A stretch of 64,000 bases of DNA from Terriglobia bacterium (GTDB taxonomy: Bacteria; Acidobacteriota; Terriglobia; Terriglobales; Acidobacteriaceae): contig JAIQFO010000006.1 in NCBI GenBank assembly GCA_020073215.1, positions 1 through 64,000 on the forward strand, given 5' to 3'. The notes under the pieces were generated by a model. It had not been told where the DNA came from. It did not search any database and was given only the letters and a program-made list of their open reading frames with translations. The translations under genes and the position numbers were made by a program. Shown here piece after piece: positions 18,838 to 27,175 of the stretch. The stretch's first letter is position 1, and every line of letters begins with the position of its first letter.

Positions 18838-20462
18838 GGTTTTGTCTCCTTCAAGTGGCCCTCGTCAACGGGACTCCCGAGATCGATTCTTTTACCGAGG
18901 TTATCCAGCCCCGCGAAGCGGTTGGCCAAAGCGTTGGTGCGGTCCAGGCACCAGTCGCGCGGAGGAACTAGTACGTGGGCGAACTTCCGGGGGTCATCGC
19001 CCATCGCCAGCGCGCCGAGATAAATGAGGTTCCAGATGCAGGGCCGCTCGGCGCGAGCTTCGCAGTTGCCGTCCGTTCTTGAACCTCCGCACGGACCGTT
19101 GCGCAATTCCTTGTAGCACCCTTGCATCGAGCATCCGGCATAGTTGAGGTGGTCCTGGATGCAATCTCCACAACTGACGCAGCCCAAAGTCGCCTTCCGG
19201 TAAAGAGTCGCAGGCTCCAGCAGCCCGTACCACAAACCATGCCGCCAGAAACCGTTCTTGCCGGGCTGGCCTCCGGTCCCCTTCAATAATCCCGCAGCGA
19301 ATCTCGCTCCGAAAAAGCGCGCCCCGAAACTGCCTTCTCGAATCAAGTGCCGGTGCACACTCGCTGAGAGGCGCTGCGCCCACGACGGGTGAGGCTTGAC
19401 GCCGCTGACCTGATAATCCGATGCGCAGTCACTGAGGCCGTCGCCGCCCTGGGGCAAAAGGTAAAACTCGTTTGGGATCGGGAAAACCAGTTCATCGATC
19501 CGCCCGCGCCAGTCCTTCCCAATCGCGGCCGCGCCCTCGATGATCGTCATGAAATCTTTGTGCGTGAGGCCGAAGCCACCGATATGGGCGCCGGCAAAAC
19601 CAAGGTCTTTCACTGCGGCCACCATCAGTGCGGCGCGCTCCAGGCGCTGTGGCTTCTTTTCTTGCTCCAGCCGCTGAATGAACTCGTCCGCGATCACGCA
19701 ACCCGCCAACTCGCCAGTCTGCATCAGTCGCGCGATTTTCGCGGTCGGCACATAGACGTTCGCCAGCACAGGGATATGGCCCAGACCCTCCATGCTCATG
19801 TACTGCTTTAACTCGTAAAGCTTGCGCAGGTTATACCCCAGCTGAGTAATGATGTACTGCGCGCCTGCCGCCACTTTTAATTGCAGTTTGTAAAACTGCA
19901 TCCTGAGATCCGGTTCGCGGACCTTGAACGGGTTCACCACCGCGCCGCCAAAGAAATCGAAGGGTGTGGTGCGCGCGGTTTTCGGCCCCAGGTTGTATTC
20001 CAGACCGCCGCGCAGGGCGCGAAGCAGCCAAAGAATGAGGACGGAATCCAGATCGTAAACCGGCTTCGGCTTACCGGCGAATCCCTCTTTCTGCGCATCT
20101 CCGGTCAGGGCCAGGATATTTTCCACGCCGAGGCGCGCCAGCGCGTGAATGCGAGCCTCCAACGAGGCGCGGTTTCCGTCTTTGCCCGTCAGATGCGCGA
20201 TCGGCGTGAGCTTGTGCTCAAGCACATAGGCAACAAAAGCCTCAGGCGGCAGCGCGGGATTGCCTCCAGGAAGATCGGTCAGACTGATAGCCTCGATCCC
20301 ATGCTCCTGCTTGGACGCTTCTTTTACGAAGACTTCAGCCTCCACCGCACTGTGATCGCGGCCCAGTACGAGTTCGGCCGTGCACACGAATTCGCCCTGC
20401 GCAAGCGTCGATCGAAAGCGGTTCGGGACTTCGCAGCACCCGCCTGTGCTCATTGGCATCAC
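18831..20462 (-). CDS. metF: Methylenetetrahydrofolate reductase with C-terminal MetV-like zinc/Fe-S cysteine domain
   Basis: N-terminal MTHFR fold (LTGDAQKEGFAGKPKPVYDLDSV); C-terminal CVSCGDCIQDHLNYAGCSMQGCYKELRNGPCGGSRTDGNCEA. Confidence 0.88.
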   Translation of the reverse strand: MMPMSTGGCCEVPNRFRSTLAQGEFVCTAELVLGRDHSAVEAEVFVKEASKQEHGIEAISLTDLPGGNPALPPEAFVAYVLEHKLTPIAHLTGKDGNRASLEARIHALARLGVENILALTGDAQKEGFAGKPKPVYDLDSVLILWLLRALRGGLEYNLGPKTARTTPFDFFGGAVVNPFKVREPDLRMQFYKLQLKVAAGAQYIITQLGYNLRKLYELKQYMSMEGLGHIPVLANVYVPTAKIARLMQTGELAGCVIADEFIQRLEQEKKPQRLERAALMVAAVKDLGFAGAHIGGFGLTHKDFMTIIEGAAAIGKDWRGRIDELVFPIPNEFYLLPQGGDGLSDCASDYQVSGVKPHPSWAQRLSASVHRHLIREGSFGARFFGARFAAGLLKGTGGQPGKNGFWRHGLWYGLLEPATLYRKATLGCVSCGDCIQDHLNYAGCSMQGCYKELRNGPCGGSRTDGNCEARAERPCIWNLIYLGALAMGDDPRKFAHVLVPPRDWCLDRTNALANRFAGLDNLGKRIDLGSPVDEGHLKETKPC

Positions 20463-20507
20463 CGATTAGTGGCGCCTCCATTGGAGCATTCTTACTAACT
20501 CTCGGGC

Positions 20508-20523
20508 GGTGATTTGCATCACG
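20508..20523. promoter_or_regulatory. CRP/FNR-like palindrome GGTGATTTGCATCACG
   Basis: Between divergent metF and the ArsB/NhaD-like gene. Confidence 0.45.
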
Positions 20524-20593
20524 AGGCGGTGTCTAAAATCGAACTAAGTATGACTCTTAGTCTCGCCCGAGTCTCAGGTACACTGCATTCGTC

Positions 20594-21868
20594 ATGAACT
20601 CGCCCGCGCTCCTGCTAGCTGCCGTACCGTTTCTAACTCGCCCTCTTGCCGAGTGGCAGGTCTCTGCCGGCTACGTCGTTTTCGCTGTTAGCTACCTCGT
20701 GTTCGCCTTAGGCAAGCTCCCTGGGATGAAGATCGATCGCCCCGGTATGGCGATCATCGGCGCCGTACTGATGGTTGCTTTCCGCATTGTGCCCGCCGCC
20801 GAAGCGCTGCGCTTCATCGACTTCGGCACGCTGGTGCTTCTGTTTTCGATGATGGTGGTGGTCGGCTGCCTACACCTGACGGGCTTTTTTGACTGGGTAA
20901 CCGAGCAAATCGTAATACGTTTGAAACCGCACCATCTGCTCCCCACCGTCATCTTTATCACCGGCTTGCTCTCGGCCTTTTTCGTCAACGACATCATTTG
21001 CCTGGTCACGGTGCCGTTCGCACTTCTCGCGACTCGCCGCATGGGATTGAAACCGTTGCCCTACCTGCTCGCCGTGGCAACTTCGGCCAACATCGGCAGC
21101 GTCGCCACCATTACCGGAAACCCCCAGAACATGCTGATCGGCTCATTCTCGGGGCTGACGTACCGCCACTTCCTCTTGCACCTGGGACCGGTGGCGCTGA
21201 TCGGCCTGGGGCTGGATTGGCTGATCATCCACCGAATGTGTGGCAACGATTTTGTGCCCGGAGACGCCGAAGCGGTCGCAGTTGCGGCGCCGCATGTCTC
21301 GACTCGCCAGCTGCGCAAGCCCGCCATTGTGATTGCCCTGGTGCTCGCCGGTTTTCTTGCGGGCGTGCCGCCGGCCATGATGGCCGCGATCGGGGCCGCG
21401 CTCATGCTGATCACGCGCACGCGCAATCCGCGGCTGGTCTATGACGAAGTCGATTGGGGGCTGCTGGTGTTCTTCGTCGGTCTATTCCTGATCGTGGGCG
21501 GTGCGGAGAACTCCGGGTTGACCCGCCACCTGTTCGCGATCGCGGAGCGCTCCAATCTTCAGAACGCGGGGATCTTTACCGCGGTGACCGCGGTGTTGTC
21601 GAACCTGGTCAGTAATGTGCCCGCCGTGATGCTGCTCAAAACCCTCGTACCGGGTTTCCGCGATCCGCACACGGGTTGGCTGGTGCTCGCCATGGCCAGC
21701 ACGCTAGCGGGAAACCTGACCATCACAGGTTCAGTCGCGAACCTGATCGTCGTGGAGCGCGCACACGGCGAAGTCCACATCGGTTTTTGGGACTACTCAC
21801 GCGTCGGTATTCCAGTCACGCTGGTAACGCTCGCGGTCGGATGGGCTTGGTTAGTCTGGGTGCGTTGA
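20594..21868 (+). CDS. ArsB/NhaD-type anion/Na+ transporter family protein
   Basis: Multiple TM segments; FVNDIICLVTVPFALL, NIGSVATITGNPQNMLIG, NLVSNVPAVMLL motifs. Confidence 0.85.
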   Translation: MNSPALLLAAVPFLTRPLAEWQVSAGYVVFAVSYLVFALGKLPGMKIDRPGMAIIGAVLMVAFRIVPAAEALRFIDFGTLVLLFSMMVVVGCLHLTGFFDWVTEQIVIRLKPHHLLPTVIFITGLLSAFFVNDIICLVTVPFALLATRRMGLKPLPYLLAVATSANIGSVATITGNPQNMLIGSFSGLTYRHFLLHLGPVALIGLGLDWLIIHRMCGNDFVPGDAEAVAVAAPHVSTRQLRKPAIVIALVLAGFLAGVPPAMMAAIGAALMLITRTRNPRLVYDEVDWGLLVFFVGLFLIVGGAENSGLTRHLFAIAERSNLQNAGIFTAVTAVLSNLVSNVPAVMLLKTLVPGFRDPHTGWLVLAMASTLAGNLTITGSVANLIVVERAHGEVHIGFWDYSRVGIPVTLVTLAVGWAWLVWVR

Positions 21869-21983
21869 GCTCGAGTGCCGGGCCGGGTCCACCTTTAGAC
21901 AGGGACTTCCAGCCAGGTGCGAGATGACCTCCCTCCAGGCTGCTACCTGCTATCCTAGAAATCTTCTCCAACTGAAGAACGTC

Positions 21984-23615
21984 ATGAAAATCAAGTCATC
22001 GACTTTACTGCTCGCGCTGCTGTTCGCGGTCCCCGCCGCCGCCCAGAGTCCTGCTCATTTCGACGGCCAGACCTGGTGGAGTCACGTCAAAGTTCTGGCC
22101 GACGACAAACTCGAAGGTCGCGACACCGGAAGCCGTGGCGAGCGCGCCGCACAGGCCTACGCCGTCGCGCAACTCCAGAGCGCGGGCGCGGAACCTGCGG
22201 GCGTCAATGGCAATGGCTTCTACCAGCCCGTCAGGTTCGTCTCCCGCGAAATCGTCGAGAAGGATTGCAGCCTCACCCTTATCCGCAAGAACGGGGATAA
22301 GGACGAACGCGAGCCGCTCACGCTGGGCGAAGATGCCATCATCAGTACGCGCGTCATGCCCGCGCCCGAGGTGGAAGCGCCGCTGGTTTTCGTAGGCTAC
22401 GGCCTCAAAGTCCCCGAGAAGAATTATGACGACTTCGCCGGCGTCGATATTCGAGGCAAGATCGTCGTCATCTTTTCCGGATCGCCCTCCGAGATTCCTG
22501 GTGCGCTGGCTTCGCACTACCAGACCCCGGCCGAGCGATGGAAAGTGCTGCGCGCCGCAGGCGCTCTGGGCATGGTTTTCCTGATCAACCCCGCCTCCAT
22601 GGACATCCCCTGGTCCCGCATCGGGCTCAACCGCGCGCATCCCTCCATGGAACTCGACGATCCCGAGTTCAACGAAACCGAAGGCGCGAAGCTAGCCGCC
22701 TACGTCAACCCCGCCCACGCCGAGAAATTCTTCGCCGGCTCCGGCCACACCTTCGAAGAAATCGCCGCCCTCGGCAAAGATCGCAAGCCGCTGCCCCACT
22801 TTCCGCTAGCTTTTTCGCTGGCCGCGAAAACGAAAGTTGAAGTCACCAAGATAGAGGCGGCCAACCTGGTCGCGAAACTTCCCGGCAGCGATCCCGCTCT
22901 GAAAAACGAATACGTGGTGCTCTCCGCCCACCTCGATCACATCGGCATAGGAGAACCCATTAACGGCGACCGCATTTACAACGGGGCCATGGACAACGGC
23001 TCCGGCAGCGCCCTCGTCCTCGACATGGCTGCCAGCTTCAAGAAGAATCCCGAAAAGCTGCGCCGGTCGATCCTCCTGGTCTTAGTGACTGGCGAAGAAA
23101 AAGGCCTGCTCGGCTCCAAGTACTTTGCCGCTCATCCCACGGTCGCGCCGCAATCCATCGCCGCTGACGTCAACGTCGACATGTTTCTGCCCATCGTGCC
23201 CTTGAAGGTTCTCACCGTGCTCGGCCTTGACGACAGCGATCTTGGCGATCGCGCCCGCGAAATCGCGCAATCGCAGGGAGTGAAGGTTCAGCCCGATCCC
23301 GAGCCGTTGCGCAATCTTTTCATCCGCAGCGATCAGTACAACTTCATCCGCCACGGCGTGCCCTCATTGGTCATGGGCGTTGCTCCCGAGCCCGGCTCGC
23401 CCGAACAACGGAAGCTATTCAAAGACTGGCTGACCCAGCGCTATCACGCGCCTTCAGACGACGTGAACCAACCAGTCAATCTCGCTACCGCTGCGAAATA
23501 CGAAGAGATCGTCAGAGCCTTGCTCCTCAACATCGCCAATGACGGCCATCGCCCCCAGTGGAAACCAGATAGTTTCTTCCGGCGCTATGCGGGATCTGCC
23601 AAGCTTGGACAATGA
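21984..23615 (+). CDS. M28 family zinc metallopeptidase (exported)
   Basis: Signal peptide; VLSAHLDHIGIG, NGAMDNGSGSALVLDMA, LVTGEEKGLLGSKYFA motifs. Confidence 0.92.
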   Translation: MKIKSSTLLLALLFAVPAAAQSPAHFDGQTWWSHVKVLADDKLEGRDTGSRGERAAQAYAVAQLQSAGAEPAGVNGNGFYQPVRFVSREIVEKDCSLTLIRKNGDKDEREPLTLGEDAIISTRVMPAPEVEAPLVFVGYGLKVPEKNYDDFAGVDIRGKIVVIFSGSPSEIPGALASHYQTPAERWKVLRAAGALGMVFLINPASMDIPWSRIGLNRAHPSMELDDPEFNETEGAKLAAYVNPAHAEKFFAGSGHTFEEIAALGKDRKPLPHFPLAFSLAAKTKVEVTKIEAANLVAKLPGSDPALKNEYVVLSAHLDHIGIGEPINGDRIYNGAMDNGSGSALVLDMAASFKKNPEKLRRSILLVLVTGEEKGLLGSKYFAAHPTVAPQSIAADVNVDMFLPIVPLKVLTVLGLDDSDLGDRAREIAQSQGVKVQPDPEPLRNLFIRSDQYNFIRHGVPSLVMGVAPEPGSPEQRKLFKDWLTQRYHAPSDDVNQPVNLATAAKYEEIVRALLLNIANDGHRPQWKPDSFFRRYAGSAKLGQ

Positions 23616-23623
23616 ATTCTCGA

Positions 23624-23648
23624 AGAGACGGGCTCGTCCCGTCTCTAC
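23624..23648 (-). repeat. GTAG-headed palindrome
   Basis: AGAGACGGG-CTCGT-CCCGTCTCTAC; minus strand begins GTAGAGACGGG. Confidence 0.7.
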
Positions 23649-23684
23649 TCAAAACGCAGTTATTCTCTACATTGGAGAAGACAC

Positions 23685-24581
23685 TTGAACGACTATTTTT
23701 TGTCCGTGCTGCTCGGCATCGTCGAAGGCCTCACGGAGTTCCTGCCCGTCAGTTCCACCGCCCATCTCCGCATTTCCGAAGCTTTGCTGCACGTACCGCT
23801 CTCGAGCGGATACTGGAAGATGTATTCGATCGTCATCCAACTGGGCGCAATCCTGACGCTCCCCGTCTATTTCCGCCAGCACATTGCCAAGCTCCTCTCA
23901 ACCTTTCCCGAAGGTGAGAAGAAAGACTGCACCGTCCTCACGCATCCACTCAGCCTGGTCATGATCGCGTTCGTAGTAACGGCCGGCCCGTCTTACCTGC
24001 TGACCAAAGTGATCGGCAAGAATCTTGAGAGCCTCTACGTGATGGGCGTATCGCTGTTGATCGGCGGCATCGTGATGTGGGTCATCGATGCCATGAAAGC
24101 GCCCTGGGAAAAAGCGGGTCAGGGCGCCGCCGGTTCCCCCATTCACACCTGGAACATGGACGACATCCACGGCGGCCAAGCTATCTGGATCGGCGCCTGC
24201 CAGATTCTCTCCGCCGTTTTCCCCGGCACCTCGCGTTCCATGTCCACGATTGCCGCCGGACAACTGTGGGGAATGTCGCGCGCCGCCGCGCTTGAATTTT
24301 CTTTCTTCCTCTCCATGCCCACCATGGCCATGGCCACGCTCTACACGCTCTACAAATCGATTTCCGGCAAAGAAGAAAATCCCATCGGCGTCGCCGAAAT
24401 CACCTCTCATCAATGGGTCATCCTCATCATTGGTTTCGTCGTCTCCTTCATCGTCGCCTACGGATCCGTCGCCTGGTTCATGGCCTGGGTCCGCAAGCGC
24501 GGCTTCGCACCCTTCGCCGTGTATCGCATCGTAATTGGAATCGCCGTGCTGGCTTGGGCCGCTGGAATGCTGGGAAAGTGA
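23685..24581 (+). CDS. uppP: Undecaprenyl-diphosphatase UppP/BacA
   Basis: TTG start; LLGIVEGLTEFLPVSSTAHL, AVFPGTSRSMSTIAAG motifs. Confidence 0.96.
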   Translation: MNDYFLSVLLGIVEGLTEFLPVSSTAHLRISEALLHVPLSSGYWKMYSIVIQLGAILTLPVYFRQHIAKLLSTFPEGEKKDCTVLTHPLSLVMIAFVVTAGPSYLLTKVIGKNLESLYVMGVSLLIGGIVMWVIDAMKAPWEKAGQGAAGSPIHTWNMDDIHGGQAIWIGACQILSAVFPGTSRSMSTIAAGQLWGMSRAAALEFSFFLSMPTMAMATLYTLYKSISGKEENPIGVAEITSHQWVILIIGFVVSFIVAYGSVAWFMAWVRKRGFAPFAVYRIVIGIAVLAWAAGMLGK

Positions 24582-24852
24582 CTCTTGAAACCCATGGCGG
24601 AAGTGGGATTCGTATCGTTGAAGATGTGTCCGCGCTTCAGTGCCCGAGGTAAGCTGTTTGCCCCCCGGGCCACCTTCGAACTCTCCGTTACCCTAACTGC
24701 CGTTCCACTGCCGTCCACCACACGCTAAAGTGTCGCGACCGTTGCGCCGATAAAAAACAAGGGTAGCGGTCAGACGCCAGACGCCGTCTCATCCCGCAAG
24801 CCTGCTCACCTGGTCTGTGCCAGGGCACTGGAATATGGAGCAAACTCGGGCC

Positions 24853-25212
24853 ATGCCAGAACTGGAAATACTTGGAATACCGTTCGCTAAGAATTCATAT
24901 CCAATGTGGATTTACGATCGGGAAACGCTAGCCTTCCTTGACGTGAACGACGCTGCCGTTCAAGCGTATGGTTTTTCCCGACAAGAATTCCTGACGCTCA
25001 CGCTTTGCGACATACGTCCGCCTGAAGATATACCGGAACTGCTCCGACAAACAGAACATCCGCGACCGCAAGGGCAGAGCACAGCCGAGAAGTGGCGGCA
25101 CGCCGGCAAAGATGGATGGGCTTTCCCGGTGACCATCACCAGTTGGGAACTGACTTTTCTCGGGCGCCCCGCTGAACTCGTCCTTGCCAGAAGGGAGAAC
25201 CCTGACCTATAA
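24853..25212 (+). CDS. Stand-alone PAS domain protein
   Basis: PMWIYDRETLAFLDVNDAAVQAYGFSRQEFLTLTLCDIRPPEDIPEL. Confidence 0.7.
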   Translation: MPELEILGIPFAKNSYPMWIYDRETLAFLDVNDAAVQAYGFSRQEFLTLTLCDIRPPEDIPELLRQTEHPRPQGQSTAEKWRHAGKDGWAFPVTITSWELTFLGRPAELVLARRENPDL

Positions 25213-25290
25213 CCAAAGACTGAAATCGCCGATAACTCCTGATCTTCGGAAGGCAATGCCAAGGGCACAGTGATTGGTCGAGGTTGGGTC

Positions 25291-25830
25291 ATGCAAGGCG
25301 GGCAGTGGAAAACGAATATCAAGGATGCGGTAAGCAACGAGGACTGGAGCGGCCTGGTTCAACTTGCAAGGCAAGAACCTGCCAAGACCCTTCGTTATCT
25401 TACCGGCCGCCTTAGTTCTGCCGATGCGCGGTTGAAATGGAAGGCGGTCCGGGCCCTGTCCGCCGTCGCTGCTGACCGCGAAGGGATGAGCGAGCATCGC
25501 ATCCGCAGGCTACTGCAACGCTTCCTGTGGCTGCTCACCGACGAATCGGGCAACGTGCCCTTCGGCATCCCCGAAGCGTTCGGCGAAGTCCTGGTGGCCC
25601 GGCCCGAATTCCAGGCAGAATTCTTACCCTTGCTTTGCTCGCTGGCCTACGACCCGGAGCGGATTCAAACCGGAGCCATTGAGCAAGGTGTTTTCTGGGC
25701 CCTGGGACGAGTCGGACACCCCGCCGCGGCTTGCTCGCCAGAAGCCGTCGAGGTTGTGGTCCGAGCCGCTCAAGAGCATCCGGAACCCGAAACCCGAAGC
25801 ATCGCCACCTGGGCGCGGAGCCGCTTCTAA
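25291..25830 (+). CDS. HEAT-repeat-like (DVU0298-type) protein
   Basis: DARLKWKAVRALSAVAAD...GNVPFGIPEAFGEVLVARPEFQAEFLPLL; recognised by resemblance only. Confidence 0.6.
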   Translation: MQGGQWKTNIKDAVSNEDWSGLVQLARQEPAKTLRYLTGRLSSADARLKWKAVRALSAVAADREGMSEHRIRRLLQRFLWLLTDESGNVPFGIPEAFGEVLVARPEFQAEFLPLLCSLAYDPERIQTGAIEQGVFWALGRVGHPAAACSPEAVEVVVRAAQEHPEPETRSIATWARSRF

Positions 25831-26185
25831 CCGATACAACGCTTCGTGGCTATCCAATCGCAGAATAACTGTTGAGAAATCGTGATCACTCTCATTGACG
25901 TGGTTTGAGCGCGAACGCCTGATAACAGAAGTTAGCCGAACCATTCCAGCGGGATGCGAAAGAAAAGCCGCCCAAACAGCGGGCGGCTGCTTTTGCTGTC
26001 AGCGTGCAGAGCAACATTGATGCTTATTGGTTAACCATCACATTGTCATAGAACGCCTCGACTTGTGCGATGTCTGAGCACTAGTGCAAAGCGCACGTAA
26101 CTGTTGCTATATGTACACTCATTGACCTTGGGTCAGCCAAAAGCGGCGTAAACTAACGGTTCAGGCGCATGCACTCGCGGAAACA

Positions 26186-26884
26186 ATGAACTGGAAATCT
26201 CATAGCAGAGCACTCAAATGGCTCGGGCCGATCTCAGTGTTGGTGGCAGGTCTGTGGATGTCGGCGCCGGTTCGTGCCCAGTCCGGTTCCGCTGCGCCGT
26301 CGACACAACGCAAGACCAGCACTCCTTACACTGGCGATCTCTCCATTTTCGAAGCCCCAGGGCGGGATGAGCGCCTGCAGATCAACCGCGTCATGGATAT
26401 GCTTGGCATTGAGCCCGGCAAAAGCGTTGCCGACATCGGTGCCGGATCGGGCTGGTTTACGGTGCGCGCCGCTCGGCGCGTCACGGGCTCCGGTAGGGTT
26501 TATGCCGTGGACATCAACCCGGAGGCAATTCATTACATAGACCAGCGCGCGAAGAAAGAGCAACTCCAGAACATAAAGACGATCCTCAGCACGCCCGACG
26601 ATCCACAGGTCCCACCCATCAGCATCGACGCCGTGTTGTTGCTCAAGACCTACCACGAGGTAGCCCATCCGGTTGTACTACTCAGGAACCTTCGCTCATC
26701 GCTAAGACCAGGAGCCAAGATCGGCATCATTGATCGCAATGGCAACGGAGAAAATCATGGCGTGAGTAAAGACGTGGTTGTTCGCGAGGCCGCCCAAGCC
26801 GGATACGAACTGCGCGACTCGCAGGATTTCGTGAAAGCCGACGGCATGGACTATTTTCTGATCTTCACTGCGAAGCCGGAGTAG
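26186..26884 (+). CDS. Exported class I SAM-dependent methyltransferase
   Basis: MLGIEPGKSVADIGAGSGWFTVRAARRV SAM motif I; VDINPEAI; N-terminal signal-like segment. Confidence 0.85.
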   Translation: MNWKSHSRALKWLGPISVLVAGLWMSAPVRAQSGSAAPSTQRKTSTPYTGDLSIFEAPGRDERLQINRVMDMLGIEPGKSVADIGAGSGWFTVRAARRVTGSGRVYAVDINPEAIHYIDQRAKKEQLQNIKTILSTPDDPQVPPISIDAVLLLKTYHEVAHPVVLLRNLRSSLRPGAKIGIIDRNGNGENHGVSKDVVVREAAQAGYELRDSQDFVKADGMDYFLIFTAKPE

Positions 26885-26947
26885 GGCACGCCTCTTTCTG
26901 GCCAGGACCTCGGCAGACGATTCCGGTTGTGAGTGAGATCGCCTGTG

Positions 26948-27011
26948 GGTGTTGAAAAAGGGGTGCTCAGAAGCGAAGGTTGGTGAGTGTGAGCACCCCT
27001 TTTTCAACACC
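26948..27011. terminator. Perfect 22-bp inverted repeat with U-tract on both strands; candidate bidirectional intrinsic terminator
   Basis: GGTGTTGAAAAAGGGGTGCTCA (26948-26969), 20-nt loop, TGAGCACCCCTTTTTCAACACC (26990-27011). Confidence 0.75.
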
Positions 27012-27175
27012 TACTCCCGATTACACTCACTGATCCTCGCGGGTTTGCCCGTACCCAACTCGCCACTCCGCCCCCTTTCCCGCATTGCCCGAACCGCCGC
27101 TCCTTGTCATAATGATGAAGCTCTGGCTTCGATACGGCGCTGCGGGTATCATGGACCCGACGCCGTCGTTGCCAC

